Origin: Chitinophagaceae bacterium
GTDB taxonomy: Bacteria > Bacteroidota > Bacteroidia > Chitinophagales > Chitinophagaceae
Assembly: GCA_025924755.1 (NCBI GenBank)
Contig: JAICHT010000064.1
Location: 1 to 13,894, forward strand
Length of the DNA stretch: 13,894 nucleotides
Direction: 5' to 3'
In this document: piece after piece, positions 1 through 6,972 of the stretch
Layout: each line of letters starts with the position of its first letter
How positions within the stretch are numbered: the first letter of the stretch is position 1
Made by a program: the position numbers and the translations under genes
Notes under the pieces: generated by a model
Database searches by the model: none
The model's input: the letters and a program-made list of their open reading frames with translations, nothing else
What the model was told of the DNA's origin: nothing

Positions 1-29
1 ATTTACAGGCACTTTAAGTATTAAATGTG

Positions 30-758
30 ATGAAAGAACGCATAGTAATTGGCGTGACTGACTGTAGCAAATATTCGATTTACAGTAATTGGATCGGTGA
101 GAATACGGATGCCATTGAAATAGTAAAACTGAGCTATCGTGATGATAATTTTGACGCCGTAAAAAGGTGCCGTGGTGTATTACTAACGGGTGGAGAAGAT
201 GTGCATCCGCGCTTTTATAATAAGCCGGAATACTTCGATTGGTGTTGTAAAGAAGATATAGATGAACAGCGGGATGCCTTTGAATGGAAATTGCTGGAAT
301 ATACCCAGCAGCATGCTGTTCCGGTGTTGGGCATTTGCCGCGGGTTGCAAATTGCCAATGTCTATTTTGGTGGCACGCTTATACCGGATATACCCGCCTG
401 GGGAAAATTCAATCATTCAAAAATGAATGGAAGAGACCGGTATCATCCGGTACAATTAGATGCCACATCCTGGCTGTATAAGATAATAGGAGTGGATAAT
501 GGTATGATCAACAGCAATCATCATCAGAGTGCAGGTAAAATTGGTAATGGACTGGTTGCCTGTGCACTTTCGCCGGATGGTATAGTAGAAGCAATAGAAC
601 GGAAAGAAACCCATTCAGCTCCCTTTCTATGCCTGGTGCAATGGCACCCTGAACGGATGGAGGACCAGCATAGTCCATTTGTAAAAAATATAAAGCAGGC
701 GTTTATAGAAGCAGTGAAAAAGAGCAGTAATGAACGGGTGTTTTTAAAACACATATAG
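30..758 (+). CDS. Gamma-glutamyl-gamma-aminobutyrate hydrolase-like protein (peptidase C26, class I GATase fold)
   Basis: A cytoplasmic hydrolase of about 242 residues that probably cleaves a gamma-glutamyl amide, as PuuD does for gamma-glutamyl-GABA. Seen: the nucleophile elbow GICRG with Cys103, the histidine-glutamate pair in QWHPE (His206, Glu208), the TGGEDVHP loop near residues 53-60 and an NSNHHQS stretch near 161-167, all in the order expected for the C26 family and at its usual length. A GTG at 27 is in frame, but the adjacent ATG at 30 is preferred. The stop lies 2 bp before the next start, so it is almost certainly cotranscribed with the aldehyde dehydrogenase; that pairing supports a role in polyamine or GABA catabolism (inference). 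The exact gamma-glutamyl substrate cannot be read from the sequence. The upstream gene lies outside the window. Confidence 0.88.
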   Translation: MKERIVIGVTDCSKYSIYSNWIGENTDAIEIVKLSYRDDNFDAVKRCRGVLLTGGEDVHPRFYNKPEYFDWCCKEDIDEQRDAFEWKLLEYTQQHAVPVLGICRGLQIANVYFGGTLIPDIPAWGKFNHSKMNGRDRYHPVQLDATSWLYKIIGVDNGMINSNHHQSAGKIGNGLVACALSPDGIVEAIERKETHSAPFLCLVQWHPERMEDQHSPFVKNIKQAFIEAVKKSSNERVFLKHI

Positions 759-760
759 AT

Positions 761-2152
761 ATGGAAATTGAAAAAAAATTATTCATGCAAATTATCAATC
801 CGGCAACAGAAGAAGTAATAGCAACGCTGCAGGAAGATACTAAGGCATCTCTGCAAAAAAAATATACGGTGTTGAAAAATGTGCAACAAGCATGGTACGA
901 AAAAAAGCTTGCGGAAAGAGTGGCAATGCTGCGCCTGTTTTCGGATGAGTTGGCAAAGGAACAGGAAACTTTGGCGGCTGTTCTCACTTCAGAAGTAGGA
1001 AAGCCTTTGCAGCAATCCCGCAACGAAATTAACGGAGCCCGCACCCGCATTCAATGGATGCTGGAGCATGCTGAGAAATACCTTGCCGAAGAATGGATGA
1101 CATTGGCTGAGGGCATGAAAGAAAAAATAACCTACGAACCTTTAGGTGTTATCTGCAATATCTCTGCATGGAACTATCCCTACTTGGTAGGTGTAAACGT
1201 TTTTATACCCGCGCTACTTGCTGGTAATGCGGTATTGTACAAGCCATCGGAGTATGCCACCCTAACCGGTTTGGAAATAAAAAGATTATTAATAAAAGCA
1301 GGCATTCCCGAGGCCGTTTTTCAGGTAGCTATTGGTGGTAAAGAAACCGGTGAACTATTGCTGCAATTGCCATTTGATGGCTATTACTTTACAGGTTCTT
1401 ATAAAACCGGTCGGTATATCTACGAGCAGGCAGCAGCTAAAATGGTGCCCTGCCAGCTGGAAATGGGTGGCAAAGATCCATTGTATGTGGCCGAAGATGT
1501 AACCGATATCAAAGCAGTAGCAGCCAGCACTGCCGACGGTGCCTTTTATAACAATGGACAAAGTTGCTGCGCTGTAGAACGCATATATGTTCATGAAAAA
1601 GTGTATGATGATTATGTAACTGCTTTTGTTCAGGAAGTAAAATCGTGGCATACGGGTGGCCCAAATAAAGATAGCGTGTACATAGGTGCCCTCACACGTA
1701 AAGAGCAATTGCAGGTACTGGCGCAGCAGGTAGCAGATGCCGTTGAAAAAGGAGCAACGGTACTTACAGGAGGCAAACGCATCAACCGAAAAGGATATTA
1801 TTTTGAACCTACGGTATTGACAAATGTGACGCATGATATGGAGGTGATGAAGGAAGAAAGTTTTGGGCCGGTAATAGGCATTATGAAAGTAAAAGACGAC
1901 AGGGAAGCATTACAAAAAATGCAGGATACGGAATATGGCTTAACCGCTTCTGTATATACCTCCAGCCAATGGAGAGCGGAAGCATTATTGCAGCAAATAA
2001 ACACTGGTACCGGTTATTGGAACTGCTGCGACCGTGTAAGTGCAGCAGTGCCCTGGAGCGGCCGCAAACATTCGGGTTTTGGTACTACCTTATCGCATAT
2101 AGGGCTGCGTGCATTTACCCGGCCAAAAGCCTGGCATTTAAAAGGAGGATAG
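761..2152 (+). CDS. NAD(P)-dependent aldehyde dehydrogenase
   Basis: A soluble aldehyde dehydrogenase of 463 residues, oxidising an aldehyde to its acid with NAD or NADP. Seen: the Asn of SAWNYP (Asn138) that stabilises the thiohemiacetal, the cofactor lysine in YKPSE (Lys161), TGSYKTG of the Rossmann fold (211-217), the general-base glutamate in LEMGGK (Glu234), the catalytic cysteine in GQSCC (Cys269) and the ESFGP motif near 374. All key residues are present, although the protein is slightly short for the superfamily (about 480-500). An in-frame ATG at 785 just before the conserved INPAT start is an alternative. It follows the gamma-glutamyl hydrolase by 2 bp, which suggests an aldehyde from polyamine or GABA breakdown (for instance succinate semialdehyde or a gamma-glutamyl-aminoaldehyde); that substrate is inferred. 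Confidence 0.93.
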   Translation: MEIEKKLFMQIINPATEEVIATLQEDTKASLQKKYTVLKNVQQAWYEKKLAERVAMLRLFSDELAKEQETLAAVLTSEVGKPLQQSRNEINGARTRIQWMLEHAEKYLAEEWMTLAEGMKEKITYEPLGVICNISAWNYPYLVGVNVFIPALLAGNAVLYKPSEYATLTGLEIKRLLIKAGIPEAVFQVAIGGKETGELLLQLPFDGYYFTGSYKTGRYIYEQAAAKMVPCQLEMGGKDPLYVAEDVTDIKAVAASTADGAFYNNGQSCCAVERIYVHEKVYDDYVTAFVQEVKSWHTGGPNKDSVYIGALTRKEQLQVLAQQVADAVEKGATVLTGGKRINRKGYYFEPTVLTNVTHDMEVMKEESFGPVIGIMKVKDDREALQKMQDTEYGLTASVYTSSQWRAEALLQQINTGTGYWNCCDRVSAAVPWSGRKHSGFGTTLSHIGLRAFTRPKAWHLKGG

Positions 2153-2207
2153 TTACGGCTTTTGTATTCTACGGTAATGTGTATGCGCAATTTCTATCTA
2201 AATCTTT

Positions 2208-2732
2208 ATGGAACTATTACAAGCTATTGAACTCATAAAAGCAGGTAGTATCCAATCAGATCAGGCAACGGCCTGGGCCGACCTGGGATGTGGTAAAGGG
2301 TTGTTTACGCTGGCGCTGATGCATTTATTGCATCCCGGCAGTAGGATATATGCCGTTGATAAAAACCAGCACGACCTTAATCATTTAAAAGCTGTCGGTA
2401 ATAGTGCTATACAAAAAATAAATGCTGATTTTATACAGGATGAACTGGATTTGTATCCTTTGGATGGCTTGCTGATGGCCAATTCCCTTCATTTTGTAAA
2501 AGACAAAGTTTCGTTCCTGCATAAAATAAGAAAGTGGTTAAAACCGGAAGGGATGTTTTTGATATTAGAATACGATATGGATGTAGCCAATCCGTGGGTG
2601 CCATATCCTATAAGCTTTACTGCCCTGTCTTATTTATTTAAACAACATGGTTACAGTCATATTGAAAAACTTGCAGAGCGGCCCTCTATTTACAACCGTG
2701 CTGCTATTTATTCTGCACTTATTACGCAATAA
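2208..2732 (+). CDS. Class I SAM-dependent methyltransferase
   Basis: A small cytoplasmic methyltransferase of 174 residues with a Rossmann-type SAM site. Seen: motif I ADLGCGKG at about 24-31, an acidic end of beta-2 in YAVDKN near 49-54, and a post-motif stretch WLKPEGMFLILEYD near 109-122 typical of the family; the C-terminal half is short and lacks a recognisable substrate domain. The ATG is 55 bp after the aldehyde dehydrogenase stop, with no Shine-Dalgarno, as is usual in Bacteroidota. It may belong to the same transcript, but nothing else ties its substrate to polyamine metabolism. The gene converges with the RiPP operon; whether it modifies the RiPP product is open, though the opposite strand makes that unlikely. 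Confidence 0.85.
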   Translation: MELLQAIELIKAGSIQSDQATAWADLGCGKGLFTLALMHLLHPGSRIYAVDKNQHDLNHLKAVGNSAIQKINADFIQDELDLYPLDGLLMANSLHFVKDKVSFLHKIRKWLKPEGMFLILEYDMDVANPWVPYPISFTALSYLFKQHGYSHIEKLAERPSIYNRAAIYSALITQ

Positions 2733-2799
2733 ATTAGTAGATAAATAGGCGTTTATCCTATTCTATAATTATATACTGCTACTTAACTTTTATTTCCTT

Positions 2800-2889
2800 T
2801 TAGTTCTTAAGCAACCGCAGCTGCAATAGTTGTACTGCTTGAAAATATTTCTGATATTGGTACGCTAAAGACTTTGAGAGAAAGCGCAT
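2800..2889 (-). CDS. Possible 29-residue cationic peptide at the end of the RiPP operon
   Basis: A short open frame that begins with ATG 11 bp after the stop of the kinase-cyclase gene and ends in TAA. The product would have 29 residues beginning MRFLSKSLAYQY, rich in Leu and Gln, with five basic residues (Arg2, Lys6, Lys14, Arg25, Lys28) and no acidic residue. The tight spacing matches the 14- and 26-bp gaps inside the operon, which argues for a fourth gene; the length could equally arise by chance. No family is recognised. An antimicrobial, immunity or regulatory role would be speculation. Confidence 0.3.
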   Translation of the reverse strand: MRFLSKSLAYQYQKYFQAVQLLQLRLLKN

Positions 2890-2900
2890 GGTCATTGACG

Positions 2901-5255
2901 TTACTCAAATAAAGGCATTAAAGAATGCTTTGCACTGGCAAGCTCAGAAAATAACACGCCGGCACCCACCTCCCCTTTATACAGGCTATTATTTTTCATA
3001 GCGGGATTGCCTATATTCAGAAGCATTTTTTTAGCCAATGCTTTTGCTTCTTTTAAATAAAAGTTTTTATCATTTATTTTATACACATTTAATAACGCAT
3101 ATGCTTCTCCGCCCATGCCGCAGCATAAGCTGCCATTGTTGTTATTTTTATCGGTAAGCAGGAAATGGCGGGTGGTACTTTCAGCCAGTTCTAAAAATTT
3201 CTCATCTTTCGTAATCTGGTGAAGTAGCGTCCATAAAAACGTATATCCGGCAGAGCCATGGCACCAGCCGGGCCATGATATGGCTTCCGTATTTGTGAGT
3301 GCCCACCTTGTATAATTATTTTCTTTCAAAGCTAAAGCCACTAATTGATCTACCCTGTCGTAAACATTTTCCGGTATGGCAGTTTTAGCCTGGTCACACC
3401 ATTTGAGCGTAGCATAAATTATCCCGGCCCAGCCATGAGCAATACCCCGGTAATTTATTGGGTTTTTATCGGATATAGGTGGAAAAGCAGCTGCTTTTTC
3501 CCAGATTGCATCCATAGTTATATTGCCAAAATTGGTCAGTTCTGTTAGTAAAGTTGCATTCCCTGAAGTTGCATTTTCATATAAAAGGCAGCAGCCAATC
3601 AGTGTACTTGATTTCCCTAAAGTAAGATCAAGATTTTCACATGGTTTTCCGGCGGCTTCTATAAAGCGTATTATAGAATTGTAGCTGGTAACGTAATCTC
3701 CTAACGCCTGGCTTATTAATGCCTGAACCAGGTGAACGCCGCTTGCGGTATGGTATATGGAAATCGTGCCAACCGTTTCAGGAGTAATTTCAATATCCGC
3801 AGAATAAAAAGCCTTTCTTTCATCCATTACGTATGCAGCGGCCCTGTTTGCCCAGATATCAGCAACTGATAATAGTTCTGCGTCATTTTCAATACAAGCC
3901 ATTCGGTACAGCATATATGCAATTCCTGCAGCCCCATAATTTACCGAGCAGGTAGGAGCCAACATCAAACCATTATCAATCAAATTGCTATTTAGGCCAT
4001 ATTTGTTTTTTAATGAATTGCAAAAGGCAGAAAAGGAGTAAGTGAGTTCTATAATTGATGCTGCTTGTTGAGAAACAGTACGGGTAGCCTCCAGCCAGCA
4101 TGCAGCAAATGCACTCATTGATGTAAACCGGTCTTCTGGTTTTTTTGACAGGGCCTTAAAAATTACGGCTTCAATACCGGCAGGAAGTGCAATGTCGAAA
4201 TTTGAAAATGATATTGGGCTCTCTGTAGCTATTTGTTTAAAAAGAGTATCACTTTCCAAAGAAAAATTAAGGTAGTGTTTTCCTATAATTAAAAAGTAAA
4301 GGAGGGCTGCAACCGCATATTGTTCGCCGGCATAGGTCGCAGGTTGATTGCGACCAAGCATGGAAGCTTCTGCAAATTCGGGTTCATAAAAAAAGCCCAT
4401 ACCGCCGCGATGCACCTGGCGTGCAGACGACTCCAGCTTTGATAATCCAAAGTCAATAATTTTTACTTGCCCCTGGTCTGTAATAATAATATTTCTTGGA
4501 TGTACATCGGAGTGAATTACATGCTGTGTATGCAGGTGCTCGTATGACTTTATGATAGCATACATCGTTTGAAGCATTTTAGCCAGGTTCCGTGCATCAT
4601 TAAAATTCCGGTATTTCTCTGCATTCTCCTCGCAGCTTAGCCCTGCACACCATTCAATAATCATATAGGGGTTACCGTTATATTCGCCCTGCTCTATAAG
4701 CAAAGGTGCCACTATACCTTCCAGGTGTTGCAATACCTCCACTTCGTTATTGAAGCTATCAGTAAGATAGGCGGTTTGGGTGGTAGGCTTTAAGATTTTT
4801 AATGCAAAGAACCGGCTGTTTTTCTGAATCTTGTATACTTCGGTATCTGATATACTCATTATTTTTCCTACTACTGTATACTCACCAAGTACCTCATCTT
4901 TCTTCAGTAAATCCTCCTTCTGGTGGTGTGCTGTTTCATTATAAGGTACCAGGAAACCTTCGCCTTTTAGCCGGGAAAGAAACATGTATGATTCTTCCAG
5001 GGTTTGGTGGGGATCAAGATTGTTAAGGATAGAGTATTTATAGATGCCTTCCACTAACGACTTTGGTGTACGAAATTCTTTTAGCAGCGATACTGATGCC
5101 GGGTTAACCACCTTGCTGGTATTACGTGTATGGGTGTACGTGAGTATAAAGTCATCTTCCTCAAACGTAAACTTATCCTTTACTTGTTCGCTTAATTCCT
5201 GCATAGGTATCAGCAGTACTTCCTCCGGTAAAATAAGTAATTGATCGGGTGACAT
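2901..5255 (-). CDS. Kinase-LanC fusion: lanthipeptide synthetase with PqqD-like N-terminus and no fused lyase
   Basis: A 784-residue enzyme expected to phosphorylate Ser/Thr of a precursor peptide and then close thioether rings. Residues 1-105 resemble a PqqD-like winged helix (RiPP recognition element), ending in SRLKGEGFLVP. A protein kinase domain follows at about 123-390: Lys153 in ALKIL, His-Ser-Asp250 with Asn255, and Asp268-Phe-Gly. The C-terminal part (about 405-780) is LanC-like: NYGAAG near 439, GKSS at 547, the catalytic-type histidine in AHGWAG (His607), Cys665 in GWCHG and Cys711-Cys712 in LCCGMGG. The cyclase therefore keeps a zinc site, unlike class III LanKC, and has Cys-Cys where most have Cys-His, as in ProcM. 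The roughly 200-residue N-terminal lyase domain of class III/IV enzymes is absent; the neighbouring HopA1-like protein could supply it. It starts 26 bp after that gene. Confidence 0.85.
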   Translation of the reverse strand: MSPDQLLILPEEVLLIPMQELSEQVKDKFTFEEDDFILTYTHTRNTSKVVNPASVSLLKEFRTPKSLVEGIYKYSILNNLDPHQTLEESYMFLSRLKGEGFLVPYNETAHHQKEDLLKKDEVLGEYTVVGKIMSISDTEVYKIQKNSRFFALKILKPTTQTAYLTDSFNNEVEVLQHLEGIVAPLLIEQGEYNGNPYMIIEWCAGLSCEENAEKYRNFNDARNLAKMLQTMYAIIKSYEHLHTQHVIHSDVHPRNIIITDQGQVKIIDFGLSKLESSARQVHRGGMGFFYEPEFAEASMLGRNQPATYAGEQYAVAALLYFLIIGKHYLNFSLESDTLFKQIATESPISFSNFDIALPAGIEAVIFKALSKKPEDRFTSMSAFAACWLEATRTVSQQAASIIELTYSFSAFCNSLKNKYGLNSNLIDNGLMLAPTCSVNYGAAGIAYMLYRMACIENDAELLSVADIWANRAAAYVMDERKAFYSADIEITPETVGTISIYHTASGVHLVQALISQALGDYVTSYNSIIRFIEAAGKPCENLDLTLGKSSTLIGCCLLYENATSGNATLLTELTNFGNITMDAIWEKAAAFPPISDKNPINYRGIAHGWAGIIYATLKWCDQAKTAIPENVYDRVDQLVALALKENNYTRWALTNTEAISWPGWCHGSAGYTFLWTLLHQITKDEKFLELAESTTRHFLLTDKNNNNGSLCCGMGGEAYALLNVYKINDKNFYLKEAKALAKKMLLNIGNPAMKNNSLYKGEVGAGVLFSELASAKHSLMPLFE

Positions 5256-5281
5256 ATTTTTACTGTTTGTAGATTCTTAAA

Positions 5282-6448
5282 TTAGTTTTGCGTTGCATAA
5301 TCGGGCTTCCAGGTAAAACAATCTATTCCTTCTAAAGCCATCCTTTTTGAAACATATTCCATTGCTTCTTCCCCGCATTTTGTATTTTGAGCCTGGCTGA
5401 TGGCAGCCGCTAACTTTTCTGTTACCTGCAGTCGCCAACTGGCGCCCTCCATATTGTCAGGATAGTTTTTGCGAGGCGCATCAACACCCCAGGATAGTAG
5501 TCCCTCTTTGTCTAATTGTGCAGTAAACGGTACGCCTTGCACGGGCAGGCCCGTTAATGTTTCTTCTAGTACGCCTGCTGCTGCAAGCAAATCATTATAT
5601 GAATGGAAATACACTACAAATTTATCCGGTCGTAAAAGCCCATGACGGCTTGCGCCTATTTTAAAGCTAAAGGCATTGGAGTTGGTAAGGGGCAATATGC
5701 TTTTGGCAAAAGCTTCGGGCATGGCAGCTATAGCCGGACTTATATACATTTTGTAGGTGTGGTGCTGATAAAACTGTATGGAGTTCTCCGGGCCTTTCCG
5801 AAACCACGATAACCAATAATTTGCATCCGGGTTGTAATGCCGCTGCCACTTTTTATACAGGATTTCATTCCATACTGCAGTGTGGCCATTGTACAAAAAA
5901 CTTTCAATATCATGGCTGGTGGTAAGCTGCCCGTATAAATGTTTTAACGCAGGAACCGTATTGTAGCTATATAAACGGGAAGCTATGGAACGCGTATCTA
6001 ACCCATGCAACTTTAACGCATAGCTAATAGCCTTTTGTGATAAACCCGCTAAGTATAGTTCATCGGAAGGCTTCTTTTCAAAATCTTTGTATATTATTTT
6101 AGATGCAGATATGCCGGAAATAAATTCGTTATCTACCTTAATTTCCAGTACTTCTTCCAATACTAGTTTGGCAAGGGTTTTATTGATTTCATCATCATAT
6201 TGGCATGTAATAAAATTAGGAAGGGTAGAAGGTTGTTGTAAAAAATAAAATAATAAAGCAACATCTTTATAGGCTATTTTATAATTGGCATTATTGCTAG
6301 CAAGCTTTGGTTTAAAAACTCCAAACACCTCTTCGTTCGCTAACAAACTATCCAGAGCCATTTGCTCCGGATAGTTTAAACAACCTAATTCGGCCATATC
6401 ATAAACAGGATTGGCCCGAAACGTTTCGTGCAACAGGAAATTCAACAT
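5282..6448 (-). CDS. HopA1-like protein, probable stand-alone phospho-Ser/Thr lyase of the lanthipeptide pathway
   Basis: A 388-residue soluble protein whose C-terminal half matches the T3SS effector HopA1 family from memory: TYKMYISP at 231-238, FSFKIG around Lys263, GLLRPDKFVVYF at 270-281 and LPVQGVPFTA at 301-310. A central segment, LSQKAISYALKL with ASRLYSYNTVP (136-166), also resembles this family. HopA1 relatives such as LxmY serve as the lyase of class V lanthipeptide synthesis, eliminating phosphate from Ser/Thr to give dehydroamino acids. Residues about 58-105 could form another winged-helix, PqqD-like element, which is less certain. It sits between the precursor gene (14 bp upstream) and the kinase-cyclase gene (26 bp downstream), and that enzyme lacks its own lyase; this context is the strongest support for the role. 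Lys263 and Arg273 are candidate active-site residues by position only. Confidence 0.72.
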   Translation of the reverse strand: MLNFLLHETFRANPVYDMAELGCLNYPEQMALDSLLANEEVFGVFKPKLASNNANYKIAYKDVALLFYFLQQPSTLPNFITCQYDDEINKTLAKLVLEEVLEIKVDNEFISGISASKIIYKDFEKKPSDELYLAGLSQKAISYALKLHGLDTRSIASRLYSYNTVPALKHLYGQLTTSHDIESFLYNGHTAVWNEILYKKWQRHYNPDANYWLSWFRKGPENSIQFYQHHTYKMYISPAIAAMPEAFAKSILPLTNSNAFSFKIGASRHGLLRPDKFVVYFHSYNDLLAAAGVLEETLTGLPVQGVPFTAQLDKEGLLSWGVDAPRKNYPDNMEGASWRLQVTEKLAAAISQAQNTKCGEEAMEYVSKRMALEGIDCFTWKPDYATQN

Positions 6449-6462
6449 AACACACGTTTTGT

Positions 6463-6972
6463 TTATTTACTCTGGTTTAAGTTGGATTTACGCTGCCGCA
6501 CTTCTTCCAGCGCCTCATTTAAATGTGACTCTAACTGATCGAGGTCTTCTTTAGCTTGTGGCTGATCCATCTTTTCCATATTTTGGATGAGTTCATCCAA
6601 TCCTTTTCTTAAGGCTGTTAAGTCTTCTACCGGATTGCCTCCTCTATATGGGTCTGTAAGAATTGTTCCGGTACATCCTGGCGGGAAGTTGGAACCAACC
6701 TGGCAAACAATAGAGTTACCTACAAAAGTGCATCCCCAGTGACAGTTAATAGGTGTTGGAATAAATGAACAACCCTGCCAGCAATAGGTAAGCTGGTGGG
6801 TGCATCCATGCCAGCAAAGTAAAGTTGGGTGATGACAAAATGTAACAGTAGTGTGAAGCACACAAACCGTTGTAGTGCGAAAGGTGTTCAGGGCGCATGC
6901 CTGATTCACTTTGTCCTTTTCGCTTTCGGGTAGTATTGATACTACCATATTTTTTAATTGAAACGTACTCAT
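6463..6972 (-). CDS. Putative lanthipeptide-type precursor with CxxGC repeats and helical C-terminal follower
   Basis: A 169-residue protein, first gene of the operon. The N-terminus (1-25, MSTFQLKNMVVSILPESEKD) looks like a short leader. Residues 26-106 hold eleven cysteines (26, 37, 46, 53, 57, 64, 68, 77, 81, 90, 100) and about eighteen Thr/Ser, the composition expected of a thioether-ring core. CWHGC (53-57), CWQGC (64-68) and CHWGC (77-81) recur, each followed by Thr or Ser. From about 114 to 165 the protein becomes charged and strongly helical (heptad-like LTALRKGLDELI and LNEALEEV), with no cysteine: a candidate follower or recognition segment. It lacks an Sec/Tat signal and a double-glycine leader site of the obvious kind. 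The precursor role is inferred from composition and from the kinase, lyase and cyclase genes behind it. A metal-binding Cys-rich protein is the main alternative. Confidence 0.7.
   Translation of the reverse strand: MSTFQLKNMVVSILPESEKDKVNQACALNTFRTTTVCVLHTTVTFCHHPTLLCWHGCTHQLTYCWQGCSFIPTPINCHWGCTFVGNSIVCQVGSNFPPGCTGTILTDPYRGGNPVEDLTALRKGLDELIQNMEKMDQPQAKEDLDQLESHLNEALEEVRQRKSNLNQSK
6730..6816 (-). repeat. Three degenerate CxxGC peptide repeats in the precursor core
   Basis: The minus-strand codons for CWHGC (6802-6816), CWQGC (6769-6783) and CHWGC (6730-6744) form three related units spaced 11 and 13 residues apart. The first two share TGCTGGCA at DNA level, consistent with duplication. Each is followed by Thr or Ser, and a fourth, decayed unit (PPGCTG, residues 98-102) follows. 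The repeats may define similar rings or separable core segments. Confidence 0.6.

Noticed and set aside
1..24. Possible 3' end of an upstream coding sequence (frame 1, ends in TAA at 22-24)
   Set aside because: Only seven codons are visible and two other frames are equally plausible; no family can be recognised.
1355..1834. 159-residue frame antisense to the aldehyde dehydrogenase gene
   Set aside because: Antisense shadow of a well-supported gene; no family features.
2744..2762. Hairpin AATAGG / CCTATT after the methyltransferase gene
   Set aside because: Six weak base pairs and no U-tract; not a convincing terminator.
2800..2860. Possible attC-like fold around CAAC and GTTG near the end of the RiPP operon
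   Set aside because: Only four paired bases, and the RYYYAAC / GTTRRRY boxes are not matched.
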